Shown piece after piece: positions 49,587 to 58,565 of a DNA stretch of 64,000 nucleotides (position 1 is the first letter of the stretch; the number at the start of each line of letters is the position of its first letter). The stretch is from positions 44,622 to 108,621 of the forward strand of contig CAVWBQ010000018.1 of NCBI GenBank assembly GCA_963753225.1, read 5' to 3'. Source of the DNA: Palsa-504 sp963753225. Lineage in GTDB: Bacteria > Actinomycetota > Actinomycetes > Streptosporangiales > Streptosporangiaceae. A program made the position numbers and the translations under genes. A model generated the notes under the pieces. The model had not been told where the DNA came from. It ran no database searches and saw only the letters and a program-made list of their open reading frames with translations.

Positions 49587-50396
49587 TCAGGGCTGCTGGA
49601 ACCCCGCAGCCGCGAGCACCTGCTCGCCCGCGGGTGACAGTACGTAGGCGACAAAAGCCTCAGCTTCGGCCTGGTGCTTGCTGCTGCTGACGGTAGCGAT
49701 CGGGTACAGCGTCGAGGCGTTGTCGCTGGCCGAGATCGTCACGCCCTTGACCTTGGTCCCGGCCGCCTTCACGTCGGTAACGTACACCATGCCCGCGTCG
49801 ACGTTGCCGAGCTCGACCTGGGTGAGCACCGACTTCACGTCCGGCTGGAGCGTGACCGGCTTGACGGTGATCCCGGCGTTCTTGAATACCTGCGCGGCCA
49901 CGACCCCGCAGGGCACCTTGGGCTGGCACAAGGCCACCTTGACCGACGACTTCGCCAGGTCGCTAACGGAAGTCACCTTCGCGGGGTTACTCGGCGGGAC
50001 GGCGACTTCCGCGGTGTTCTTGGCGAAATCCTTCGGGCTAGACGCGTCACCCGCACTGACCACCGTGTCCATGTTGGCGGGCGCCGCCGAGGCGAACACG
50101 TCAGCAGGCGCGCCGCCGGTAATCTGGGTCGCCAGGGTGGAACTCCCCCCGAAGCTGAATTTCACCGTATCGCCTGGGTTGGCGGCCTCGAACTGCTTTC
50201 CGATCTGGGTAAATGTCCCCATCAGCGATGCCGCGGCGAACACGGTGATCGTCCCTGTCTGCGTGGCTGAACTGCTGCTCGCGGCTGACGAGGAAGAACT
50301 GGCCGGGCTTGAAGCCGTGCTCGAAGAACCGCTGCTGGAGCAGCCCGCGACGGCCACGGCCGCCAGCGCGACTACGGTGAGAGCAAAACGGCGCAT
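49587..50396 (-). CDS. modA: Molybdate-binding lipoprotein
   Basis: A 269-aa substrate-binding lipoprotein. The signal peptide ends with the lipobox VAGC (about residues 16-19), then a Ser/Ala linker. ModA features: TITVFAAASLMGTFTQIGKQFEAANPGDTVKFSFGGSSTLATQI, GAPADVFASA, and AGMVYVTDV near the C-terminus. AAGGAG precedes the ATG. First gene of the mod operon. Confidence 0.93.
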   Translation of the reverse strand: MRRFALTVVALAAVAVAGCSSSGSSSTASSPASSSSSAASSSSATQTGTITVFAAASLMGTFTQIGKQFEAANPGDTVKFSFGGSSTLATQITGGAPADVFASAAPANMDTVVSAGDASSPKDFAKNTAEVAVPPSNPAKVTSVSDLAKSSVKVALCQPKVPCGVVAAQVFKNAGITVKPVTLQPDVKSVLTQVELGNVDAGMVYVTDVKAAGTKVKGVTISASDNASTLYPIATVSSSKHQAEAEAFVAYVLSPAGEQVLAAAGFQQP

Positions 50397-50775
50397 GTTA
50401 ACTCCTTGGCTGCATCTTCGCGGGCGAGATCAGCCGGTCCCGGGCATCTCAACGCAGACGCTGGCGGCAACCAGGCCGCCGGGCCTGTTCCGCCGCAGAC
50501 GAGCGACCACCGCCCTGCCCTCCCCATGACCGGCGGACCCGCCCGGATCCGGTCCGGACCCGGCGAGCGCCACCCCGTCCGCAGCGAGCCGCGGCAAGGG
50601 CCGGCGGCTTCCTGGCGAAGACAGGGATCATTACTCGAACATTGCCACCGATAGTTGCGCGACGCAAGGAATTCAGACATCACTTTGGTGACAGTCGCTA
50701 TGCCCGGCCTGCGCACCCTATCGCGGGTGGTGATAACCCCTTGGCACCTTTCTCGTCCTCGGGCATTGTGGTCGG
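50397..50775. other. Intergenic region between modA and the AAA+ gene
   Basis: A 379-bp divergent spacer. The right end holds the promoter of the AAA+ gene (50741-50769). A minor palindrome TCAC-TTTG-GTGA at about 50681-50692 is seen. No ModE-box-like element could be identified for the mod operon, and no gene is evident. Confidence 0.35.
50741..50769 (+). promoter_or_regulatory. Leaderless promoter of the AAA+ gene
   Basis: -35 TTGGCA (50741-50746), 17-nt spacer, -10 CATTGT (50764-50769), then 6 nt to GTG 50776. The spacer and the absence of a ribosome site fit a leaderless transcript. Confidence 0.55.
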
Positions 50776-52320
50776 GTGAGCACCGCCGACCCGCCGCCGC
50801 CCCCGGACGCCGGCGATCTCAGGGGCCTGGCGCGCGGCCTGCGTGAGCTGTTCGAGATCGCGGTCACCACGCTGGGCGATGACGCCGGGCCCTCCGAGCT
50901 TGCGCGCCGGGTGACCGGCCACCTCGGCTGCGAGCTGACCGCCATCGTGCCGGTGACGGAGCGCTTCCCGAAATGGGAGCACGTGAACGTCCAGCGGGGC
51001 GTCGATGCGTACCTCGCGGCGCGCCCGAGCGTGAAGGCACAGGACGAGCCGGAATGGTTCGGCGCGCCCGGGGCGGGAGTGCCCCCGCACGAGAACATCC
51101 TGTCGCTGCTCAGCGCGCCTGCGCGGGCCGGCGGCATCCGCATCGCCGGTCCTCGCGGCATCCGGGTCGTCGGCGCCGGCCCCGGCGGGACGGGGGCCGC
51201 CAGCTACGGCACGGCCGCGATCGGGCCGGAGGAGAACACCGAGGTCGTGACGTTCGGCCTGGTGGCCGCGACGGCGCCGGCGGGCGCGCCGGTCGTGATC
51301 AGTATCAGGGACGAGAGCCAGTTCGGCCCGCCCTTCTGCACCCTGGAGGTGCTCGCGGCCGACCGGGCGGCGGCCGCCGCGACCAGGGACGAGATCGAGC
51401 GCCTGATGCGTGTCCACGACGTGTTCCGCGGGCAGGTGCTCAGCTTCACCGAAAGCGAGCACCACGGCAACGAACTGGTCTCGTTCCTGCCGCGCCCGGC
51501 GGTCACGACGCAGGACGTGGTGCTGCCCGGTGGCGTCATGGAGAGCATCGAGGAGCACATCATCGGCGTTGCCGACTGGTCGCGGGAACTGCTCAGCGCG
51601 GGCCAGCACCTCAAGCGCGGCCTGCTCCTGCACGGGCCGCCGGGGACGGGCAAGACGCACACCGTCCGCTACCTGACCTCGCGCCTGACCGGCAGCACGG
51701 TCATCCTGCTCACCGGGCGGTCCATCCGGTTCATCGACGCCGCCGCCGCCCTGGCCCGGCGGCTGCAGCCGTCCATGGTGGTGCTCGAAGACGTCGATCT
51801 CGTCGCCACGGACCGGGACTACACGCCGGACGGCAATCCGCTGCTGTTCTCGCTGCTCGACGCCATGGACGGGGTCGGCGCCGATGCCGACGTCACGTTC
51901 GTGCTCACCACCAACCGGGCCGACATCCTGGAAACCGCGCTGGCGGACCGCCCGGGCCGGGTGGACCTGGCGATCGAGATCCCCCGGCCCGACGCCGGCT
52001 GCCGCGAGCGCCTGTTCCGGGTCTACATCCGCGACCTGGCCGTGGACGCCGACCTCGACCCGGTGGTGGCGGGTACCGAGGGTGTCACCGCGTCCTTCGT
52101 CAAGGAGATGATCAGGCGCACCGTGCTGGCCTCACTGCGGGCCGGCGAGAGCCCGCCGGTGCTGCGCGATGTCCACTTCGCCGCCGTACTCGCCGAGATG
52201 AACGGCGAACGCCACGCGCTGACCCGCTCACTGCTCGGTGCCGGCCTGGGCGACGGGGAACCGCCGGGGCAGGAACCGGCCGCGCGTCCCGCGCAGATGC
52301 ACTATCGCCGGCTCCGGTAG
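50776..52320 (+). CDS. AAA+ ATPase with unrecognised N-terminal domain
   Basis: A 514-aa protein. The N-terminal about 250 residues (DLRGLARGLRELFEIAVTTLGDD … with a central beta-rich region) match no known family by eye. The C-terminal half is a classical AAA domain: Walker A GPPGTGKT (about 287-294), Walker B VVLEDVDLV, sensor 1 TTNR, Arg finger region LADRPGRVDLAIEI. It resembles proteasome/FtsH/BCS1-type AAA cores. No protease domain is fused. The substrate is unknown. Confidence 0.88.
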   Translation: MSTADPPPPPDAGDLRGLARGLRELFEIAVTTLGDDAGPSELARRVTGHLGCELTAIVPVTERFPKWEHVNVQRGVDAYLAARPSVKAQDEPEWFGAPGAGVPPHENILSLLSAPARAGGIRIAGPRGIRVVGAGPGGTGAASYGTAAIGPEENTEVVTFGLVAATAPAGAPVVISIRDESQFGPPFCTLEVLAADRAAAAATRDEIERLMRVHDVFRGQVLSFTESEHHGNELVSFLPRPAVTTQDVVLPGGVMESIEEHIIGVADWSRELLSAGQHLKRGLLLHGPPGTGKTHTVRYLTSRLTGSTVILLTGRSIRFIDAAAALARRLQPSMVVLEDVDLVATDRDYTPDGNPLLFSLLDAMDGVGADADVTFVLTTNRADILETALADRPGRVDLAIEIPRPDAGCRERLFRVYIRDLAVDADLDPVVAGTEGVTASFVKEMIRRTVLASLRAGESPPVLRDVHFAAVLAEMNGERHALTRSLLGAGLGDGEPPGQEPAARPAQMHYRRLR

Positions 52321-52333
52321 GCGAGACCCCGGA

Positions 52334-52368
52334 CCGTTCGGGATGAAAAGATCATTGGTACCGAACGG
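52334..52368. promoter_or_regulatory. Inverted repeat upstream of the MetE-like gene
   Basis: CCGTTCGG (52334-52341) and CCGAACGG (52361-52368) are perfect inverse copies 19 nt apart, ending 17 nt before the ATG. It could be an operator or an mRNA stem controlling translation. Confidence 0.4.
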
Positions 52369-52385
52369 GAGAAAGGACATCGCAC

Positions 52386-53504
52386 ATGTCGCGCAGAACG
52401 AGCCCTCCGTTCCGGGCCGACCACGTTGGCAGCCTGCTGCGCCCGCCGCGGCTGCATCAGGCCCGCGAGGACTTCGCCGCCGGTCGGATCGCAGCGGCCG
52501 ACCTGCGCGCGGTCGAGGACGAGGAGATCACGCGGGCAGTGCGGATGCAGGAGGAGGCCGGCCTGCAGTCGGCCACCGACGGGGAGTTCCGCCGGGCCAC
52601 CTGGCACATGGACTTCATCTACCAGATCGGCGGGATATCCAAGGCGCCGGGCCACCTGGCCGTCAAGTTCACCAACCCGTCAGGCACCATCGAGTGGACG
52701 CCGGCCGCGCTGCACGTCGGCAGCAAGGTCCGGATGGACCAGACCATCTTCGGCGAGGATTTCACGTACCTGAAATCCCAGGTGAGCACCGCGGTGCCGA
52801 AGCTGACGATCCCGTCGCCGAACATGGTGCACTACCGCGGCGGCCCGGCGATGCTCGAGCCGGAGGTCTACCCGGACATCGGGGAGTTCTGGGCCGACCT
52901 GGCCGCCGCGTACGCGGACGAGGTGCGGCGGCTGAGCGAGCTGGGCTGCACCTACCTGCAGTTCGACGACACCTCGCTGGCCTACCTGAACGACCCGGCG
53001 CAGCGGGCCGAGATCGCCGGACGGGGCGAGGACGCCGAGCACATGCACCTGCGCTACATCAAGCAGATCAACGACGCGGTCGCCGGCAAGCCCGCGGGCA
53101 TGGCCATCACCACGCACCTGTGCCGGGGGAACTTCCGGTCCTCGTGGGCGGCGTCGGGCGGGTATGACTTCGTGGCCGAGGCGCTGTTCTCCGAGCTGGC
53201 GGTGGACGGGTTCTTCCTGGAGTACGACGACGAGCGCTCCGGCGGGTTCGAGCCGCTGCGGTTCGTGCCGAAGGGGAAGATGGTCGTGCTCGGCCTGGTC
53301 ACCACCAAGCGTCCCGGGCTGGAGTCGAAGGATGACCTGAAGCGGCGGATCGACGAGGCGGCCAAGTTCGTTCCGCTGGACCAGATCTGCCTGTCCGGCC
53401 AGTGCGGGTTCTCTTCTACGGTGGAGGGCAACGCCCTGACCTACGACGAGCAGGTGGCCAAGCTGCGGCTGATCGTCGAGGTCGCCGAGGACGTCTGGGG
53501 TTAG
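52386..53504 (+). CDS. MetE-like cobalamin-independent methionine synthase domain protein
   Basis: A 372-aa protein resembling the C-terminal catalytic half of MetE: RADHVGSLLRP, DGEFRRATWHMDF, LQFDDTSLAYL, THLCRGNFRSSW (zinc His/Cys), FFLEYDDERSGGFEPLRFVPKGKMVVLGLVTTKRP, and CLSGQCGFSSTVEGN (second zinc Cys). The N-terminal half of MetE is missing, as in the YxjG/YxjH-type short family, so it may use a different methyl donor or acceptor. GAAAGGA precedes the ATG. Confidence 0.9.
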   Translation: MSRRTSPPFRADHVGSLLRPPRLHQAREDFAAGRIAAADLRAVEDEEITRAVRMQEEAGLQSATDGEFRRATWHMDFIYQIGGISKAPGHLAVKFTNPSGTIEWTPAALHVGSKVRMDQTIFGEDFTYLKSQVSTAVPKLTIPSPNMVHYRGGPAMLEPEVYPDIGEFWADLAAAYADEVRRLSELGCTYLQFDDTSLAYLNDPAQRAEIAGRGEDAEHMHLRYIKQINDAVAGKPAGMAITTHLCRGNFRSSWAASGGYDFVAEALFSELAVDGFFLEYDDERSGGFEPLRFVPKGKMVVLGLVTTKRPGLESKDDLKRRIDEAAKFVPLDQICLSGQCGFSSTVEGNALTYDEQVAKLRLIVEVAEDVWG

Positions 53505-54355
53505 AGGCGCCGCCACTTGGCCAGGCAGAACGAGAACAGGCCGAACATGATGAGCCCGATCGCGACCAGGACCAGGAGCCAGGGGCCGAGCGGCGTGGAC
53601 GCCAGCACCCGCAGCGAGGAATCGACTCCCTTGGCCTGTTGCGGCTTGGCCTGGACCGCGGCGACGACGAGGAAGATGCCCGCGGTGATGAACACGGCCC
53701 CGCGGGCCATGCCGCCGAACTTGCCGAGCCACTCCACGATGCGCCGGGCCCGCGGGCGTATCTGGCCCAGCTCCATGTCCTTGCGGAACTTCTCCTTCCA
53801 GGCCGAGTAGGCCAGGTAGATGCCGCCGCCGACCAGGGCGAGGCCGATCACCACCACGAGGATCTGGCCGCCCGGGTACTTCAGCAGCGTGGCCGTCAGG
53901 TCGACCGACTGCTTGTCGCTGGACTGCGGCCCGCCCGTCCCGAGCGCGTACTTCAGCACGCCGTAGGCGATGACGGCGTAGAGGACCGCCCGGCCGAGCG
54001 CGGCCAGCCTCTTGCCGGTCTTGCGCTCGCCGGAGCCGGATGACCCGTACGCGGCCTCGGACAGCCGCCACAGCGCCATGCCGATGAAGCCGATGACCAG
54101 CACCCAGAGCAGGACACCGCCCACCGGCGTGCGGCTGATCTCGTGCAGGGCGCCGGTCCGGTCCGCCTGCTGGCCGGAATGGCCGAAGGCGACCTGGACG
54201 GCGATCCAGCCGACGATGATGTAGATGATCCCGCGTGCCACGAACCCGGCTCGCGCCAGCCGCCGCATGGCGTTGCTGTTAGCGGCCCGGCGGCCGGTGG
54301 CCTGGGTGGATCTAGCGGTCCGGCCGGCTTTGCGCCGGGTTGTCCAGGTAGCCAC
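53501..54355 (-). CDS. DUF1206 membrane protein
   Basis: A 284-aa protein with three repeated TM-pair modules, typical of DUF1206: LARAGFVARGIIYIIVGWIAVQVAFG, LGRAVLYAVIAYGVLKYALG, and FGGMARGAVFITAGIFLVVAA. The basic N-terminus has 30 residues. The 3' end overlaps the convergent MetE-like gene by 4 bp. Function unknown. Confidence 0.92.
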   Translation of the reverse strand: MATWTTRRKAGRTARSTQATGRRAANSNAMRRLARAGFVARGIIYIIVGWIAVQVAFGHSGQQADRTGALHEISRTPVGGVLLWVLVIGFIGMALWRLSEAAYGSSGSGERKTGKRLAALGRAVLYAVIAYGVLKYALGTGGPQSSDKQSVDLTATLLKYPGGQILVVVIGLALVGGGIYLAYSAWKEKFRKDMELGQIRPRARRIVEWLGKFGGMARGAVFITAGIFLVVAAVQAKPQQAKGVDSSLRVLASTPLGPWLLVLVAIGLIMFGLFSFCLAKWRRL

Positions 54356-54480
54356 CGCGGGCTCCTCTCCTCAGCTGGCAAGCGCCGGGTTTACTGCCCA
54401 GGAGAGGTAGTCATATGCGAGAAAACCGGCCCGGTCTGCTATCCCGGCCCCGATTATCCCGGCGCGGTAGGGGAAGCAGC

Positions 54481-54654
54481 ATGGGCATGCTTGCCATCGT
54501 CGCGGCGATCCTCTTCGCCATCGCCTGGATTATCAATGCCACCGGCACCGCCACCAACGCGTGGTTCTCGGTTACCGGTTTGCTGCTCCTCGGCCTGGCC
54601 TGCCTGGCCTTGCATCAAGCCGGCATCGGCAGCGCCTGGGTCCGGCGCCGCTAA
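54481..54654 (+). CDS. Small two-TM membrane protein
   Basis: A 57-aa protein from ATG 54481 after GGGGAAG. Two hydrophobic helices (MLAIVAAILFAIAWII and FSVTGLLLLGLACLALHQAG) are joined by NATGTATNAW. This plan recurs in many actinomycetes as a short conserved protein without a function. The frame is open from 54415, but the upstream region lacks a ribosome site. Confidence 0.75.
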   Translation: MGMLAIVAAILFAIAWIINATGTATNAWFSVTGLLLLGLACLALHQAGIGSAWVRRR

Positions 54655-54673
54655 ATCCGGCCCGCCAAACCTG

Positions 54674-55390
54674 TCAGTTTTCGTTCTCCGCCTGGATGGC
54701 GTCGCGCACTACTTCGGCCGAGACGATCGCGAGCTTGCGGCGTTCGGCCCTCGCCTGCGACCTGAGCTGGGCGTAGGCGTCATGGGCGGTGAGTCCTTGC
54801 TGGCCGATGAGCACGCCCTTGGCCTGCTCGATGATGGCCCGCGAGTTCAGCGCCGACTGCAGCTGGGCGGCCAGTTCGGTCTGCTGCTCGCCGAGCATCA
54901 TGCTGGCGATGAGCAAGGCGGCTAGATCCGTGAAGGCGAGCAGAGCCAGCTCGGCCTCGGCCGACCAGGGGCGGCGGTCCTCGGATGTCACCGCTACGAC
55001 ACCCACGGCGTCCTGGTTGTAAGGGATGGGGCTGGCCAGTACGGCCCTGATTCCGCGCGTGACCGCGTGCTTGCTGAACGACGGCCAGCGCATCTCCTCG
55101 GTCAGGTCTTCGGCCCGGATCAGCTCCTTGTCCTCGAAGGCCGAGATGCACGGACCTTCCTGGTGGCGTATCTGGAGTTCTTCCAGGTGCCTCATACGCT
55201 CGTCCGATACCGCGGCGTTCAGCAGGTGGTGGTCGACGTCGGCCAGCATCAGCCCGGCACCGTCCACATCGAAGATCGCATGTGTGGTCTGGACGATCTG
55301 ATGCATCGCGTCCTCGACCCGCATCTCGCCGAACCGCAGCTTGCCGAGCTCGTCCAAGGCGTGGTGCACATCCTGGATCGAGACGCTCAT
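54674..55390 (-). CDS. GAF and ANTAR domain regulator
   Basis: A 238-aa protein with a GAF sensor domain (about 20-165; HQEGPCISAFEDKELIRAEDL and VLASPIPYNQDAVGVVAVTS) and an RNA-binding ANTAR domain (about 172-230; LNSRAIIEQAKGVLIGQQGLTAHDAYAQLRSQAR). ANTAR proteins bind RNA hairpins and prevent termination. The ligand is unknown. It is translationally coupled to the STAS gene upstream (ATGA, 55387-55390). Confidence 0.94.
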   Translation of the reverse strand: MSVSIQDVHHALDELGKLRFGEMRVEDAMHQIVQTTHAIFDVDGAGLMLADVDHHLLNAAVSDERMRHLEELQIRHQEGPCISAFEDKELIRAEDLTEEMRWPSFSKHAVTRGIRAVLASPIPYNQDAVGVVAVTSEDRRPWSAEAELALLAFTDLAALLIASMMLGEQQTELAAQLQSALNSRAIIEQAKGVLIGQQGLTAHDAYAQLRSQARAERRKLAIVSAEVVRDAIQAENEN

Positions 55391-55893
55391 CTGCCCACTC
55401 CCGAGTGTTCCTTGGCTTCCGCGAAGGGCCAGGTCCGGATACTACCCGCGACTAACGGTTCTATCTCGCAGTGAGCGTCGAGACCGGTCAGCTCGAGGAG
55501 CCGGCGCACGCCGGGCCCCGGACGGCGGATGACCGGCCGGCCTCCGCCGGGCAGCCAGCGCCCGGCGCCCGCGATCAGCCTCGCCGACCCGCAGTCCATG
55601 AAGTGGGTCCCGCTCAGGTCAAAGACGAGCCGACCAGGGCTGTCCCTGGTCGCCAGGGCCAGGTGGGCGGCGAGGAACGGCATCGTCACCAGGTCGAGCT
55701 CTCCCTTGACGACGATCGTGGTGATGCCCGGGCAGGCTTCCACCTCGATCGTGACCGGGCCCTTGGGTGCCGGGCCCGCGGGGGCGGGCAGGACCGGCGG
55801 GCCGTCTCTGTCGGCCGTAGAGCGGTCCGGGCCGTTCATCAGCCGCGCTCCGGCTGGGGACGAGCGGCTTGGGCGATAGCGGAGCATAGCCAC
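55387..55893 (-). CDS. STAS domain anti-sigma factor antagonist-like protein
   Basis: A 168-aa protein with an N-terminal disordered Pro/Ala-rich segment and a STAS domain (about 47-150): GITTIVVKGELDLVTMPFLAAHLA, LVFDLSGTHFMDCGSARLIAGAGRWL. Instead of the D-S-S-G loop it has DCGSAR, as in many actinobacterial STAS proteins, so phosphorylation may use the Ser of GSAR or not occur. GTG 55893 or ATG 55839 are possible starts. Coupled to the GAF-ANTAR gene, so both may act in one stress-response pathway. Confidence 0.88.
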   Translation of the reverse strand: MAMLRYRPSRSSPAGARLMNGPDRSTADRDGPPVLPAPAGPAPKGPVTIEVEACPGITTIVVKGELDLVTMPFLAAHLALATRDSPGRLVFDLSGTHFMDCGSARLIAGAGRWLPGGGRPVIRRPGPGVRRLLELTGLDAHCEIEPLVAGSIRTWPFAEAKEHSGVGR

Positions 55894-56142
55894 GTCATCA
55901 GACTCCCATTCAGCAGCATCGAATAGGACTCAGCCGGCTGCTGTCAGGGGGCCTCTTCCTGCCGGAAGCTAGGAAGTTGCAGGGCCAGCATCGACGGTGC
56001 GGCGGGCCGCAGGGGTCTGGGCGGCATCATGGCTGCTTTCAGTATGCCCCACTTCGCGCGGGCGGCAAGCCACTCTGGCCCGCCCGCAGGTAACGGTACG
56101 GCCGGGTTCGGGATCCCTGTGCGGGTCTGGGATGGTGTTGTC

Positions 56143-56919
56143 ATGGCGTGGATTGAGCTTGACGGCGCGGTCAACGTGCGAGACCTGGGGGACATGCCCA
56201 CTGAGGACGGGCAGAAGACGGTGAGGGCAAGGCTGCTCCGGGCGGACAACCTGCAGGACTTGTCGGCCGCCGACGTCAGGAAGCTGGTGCACGACATCGG
56301 CCTGACCACCGTCGTGGACCTGCGCAGCTCCGACGAGCTCGCGGCCGAGGGCCCGGCGCCGCTGGACGCCGTGGCGGGCGTGCGGCACGTCCACCACCCG
56401 GTGCTGCCCGAGGTGGGGTCCAATACTGACGTCATCGCCGACGCGCTGCTGGCCCGGGACCGGATGGACAAGTTCCGGTACCCGGGCGACCCGGTCTGCG
56501 GGCACTACCTGGGCTACCTCGAGGACCGCCCGGATCAGGTGGTGGGCGCGCTGCGCAGCGTCGCGCACGCCGGGGGAGCGGCGGTGGTGCACTGCGCCGC
56601 GGGCAAGGACAGGACCGGGGTCGTGGTGGCGCTCGCGCTCACCGTGGCCGGCGTGCCGGCCCAGGCGGTGGTCGCCGACTATGCGGCCACGGGCGAGCGC
56701 ACCGAAGCCATCATGGCCCGGCTGCGCAGGTCGCGTGTGTACTCCACGGATATCAACAGCAAGGCCGCCGACCTGCACCGGCCGCGGGCCGAGACGATGG
56801 CGGCGTTCCTCGAGCAGATGGACGCGCGTTACGGCGGGGTCGCGTCGTGGCTGACCGATCACGGGCTGTCCGCCGCCGACCTGGCCGCGTTGCGAGTCAA
56901 GCTCCGGGCAGGCGCTTGA
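56143..56919 (+). CDS. Protein tyrosine phosphatase (dual-specificity, MptpB-like)
   Basis: A 258-aa phosphatase. The catalytic P-loop is VVHCAAGKDRTGVV (HCxxGxxRT); the preceding region NVRDLGDMPTEDG and TVVDLRSSDELAAEG match the bacterial tyrosine/lipid phosphatase family (MptpB-type). ATG 56143 is used because the conserved N-terminus MAWIELDGAVNVRDLG starts there; the upstream open frame is not conserved-looking. The 3' end overlaps the convergent phosphoesterase gene by 23 bp. Confidence 0.9.
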   Translation: MAWIELDGAVNVRDLGDMPTEDGQKTVRARLLRADNLQDLSAADVRKLVHDIGLTTVVDLRSSDELAAEGPAPLDAVAGVRHVHHPVLPEVGSNTDVIADALLARDRMDKFRYPGDPVCGHYLGYLEDRPDQVVGALRSVAHAGGAAVVHCAAGKDRTGVVVALALTVAGVPAQAVVADYAATGERTEAIMARLRRSRVYSTDINSKAADLHRPRAETMAAFLEQMDARYGGVASWLTDHGLSAADLAALRVKLRAGA

Positions 56920-58565
56920 GCGGGAAGGGCGGGGCCAGGCGCAACTCCACGTTCCGGTCCGCGGCGGTGCCGGCCATGACGGTGACGTCCCAGGGCACGT
57001 TGGCCGCGAGCTCACGGTGAAGGGCCGCCAGGTCATCCGAGGTCGCGAGCGTCAGGGACGGCGCCACCGGCGTGTCGTGATCGGCCATGGTGGTCACGAT
57101 GGACAGGTACTCGCCGTGGTCCTGCAGCTCGACCACCCGGGTCTGGCAGGGCCAGTCCACCACCGCGCAGGTGGTGACCTCCCAGAACCCGCGCGCCGGG
57201 TCGGCGGGGTCGGGCCGCGGGCGGATCGTATTGGTGTGCGTGTGGCCGTTCAGCCACAGGACCACATTGGGGAACCGGTGCAGCAGGGCCACCAGCCCGG
57301 CGCCGAGCAGCGGCTCGCCGTCCGGTCCCTCATGACCGCCGCGGCTGTTGTCCAGCGTGTCGGTGCCGTGGTGCGAGAACAGGATCACCAGCCGGTCGTC
57401 GTGGCCGGTGCGGACCTCGCCCCCGTCCGCGCCGCGGTAGGCCGAGTGCACCTCGGCCAGGCGGGCCTCCAGCCACCTGGCCTGCGGCGCGTCCAGGCAT
57501 CCGGCGGCGCCGCCCGCCAGGCAGTTGGTGTCCAGCGCGATGAAGCGGACCGCGGGCGTGTCGTGGACGTAGTAGGCGGTGCCGTCCAGCCGGTTGCGTT
57601 CGGTGAACCCGTGGCCGAACGGCCGCGAGCCGGCCCGCAGGTGAGCGTCGACAAAGTCCCGCCTGGTGATCGGCCGCCGGAAGGCGTCGGGCGTGACCTG
57701 GCGGTGGGGCCCGGCCATGAACGCCTCGGGATGCTCGGTGAACTTCTCGAGCGCCCCGTCATGATCGAAGTCAGCGGGCAGGCTGACCGGCTTCTTGCCG
57801 CCGGTCAGCGCGGCGCCGAGGCCCGGGGTCTGGGTACCGACGCCCTGGTTGAGCGCCTCGTGGTTGCCGAAGCAGGACAGCCAGGGGATGCTCAGGCCGG
57901 CCGCGGAGAACTCGCGCAGCGCTCGCTGCAGCAGGCCCGGATGGTGCGGATAGCCGAACTCGCGGCGGAAGAAGTCGGGCCCGTCGGCGCCCGGCCCGTC
58001 CGGCCGCCAGAAGACGTCGCCCGGCCAGTCCGCCGCCTGCACTCCCTCGTAGCCGGGGCCGCCGGAATCCGGGGACACCGGGCCGCCGTCGAATAGGGCC
58101 AGGAAGGCCTGCAGCTCGTTCCACTGCGCGTTGTCGATCGCGTCGCCGGTGGTGACCGCCAGCTGCGCGGGCAGCCCGGTCGCAGGGCCGTGCACCGAAC
58201 CGAGCGTGCGAAGGGTGGCGTCGACGGCGTGCGGGGTGAGCGCCTCCTGCGGACGCTGCACCGGGATGATCTCGGCGTACCTCGGGTCCGCGAAGTTGGC
58301 GTTCAGGAACTCGAACCGCGTCGGCGACTGGACGTCTGCCAGCTGCAGGTCGGTGATGTGAACCAGGCAGAGCAGCGGCCGGCCGGGGCCGCTGGCGCTC
58401 GGCCCGTTCGGGATCTTGGGTCCCGGCCGTCCCGAAGTCGTCACGGACGAGATGCGGCTCGCCCGCGCCGATCTCGATGGCCCGGTAGGGAGCTGACCGC
58501 CCGTGGCGCAGTACCGCGCCGTGACCGAGCCGGCGGTGGATGGTCAGCGGTGGACGCCAGCTCAC
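56897..58565 (-). CDS. TIGR03767-type metallophosphoesterase with an apparent frameshift
   Basis: The body (from about 58444, 515 aa) has metallophosphoesterase motifs: HITDLQLADVQSP, TTGDAIDNAQWNEL, SCFGNHEALNQG, FSHHGTDTLDN and NGHTHTNT. The family N-terminus is found one frame away: TIHRRLGHGAVLRHGRSAPYRAIEIGAGEPHLVRDDF starting at GTG 58565, which overlaps the ABC ATPase stop (GTGA). So the true start is probably 58565 and a +1 shift is needed between about 58450 and 58380. This could be a real mutation, programmed shift or sequence error. If the frame is broken, the internal GTG at 58444 could still make a shortened protein. Confidence 0.8.
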
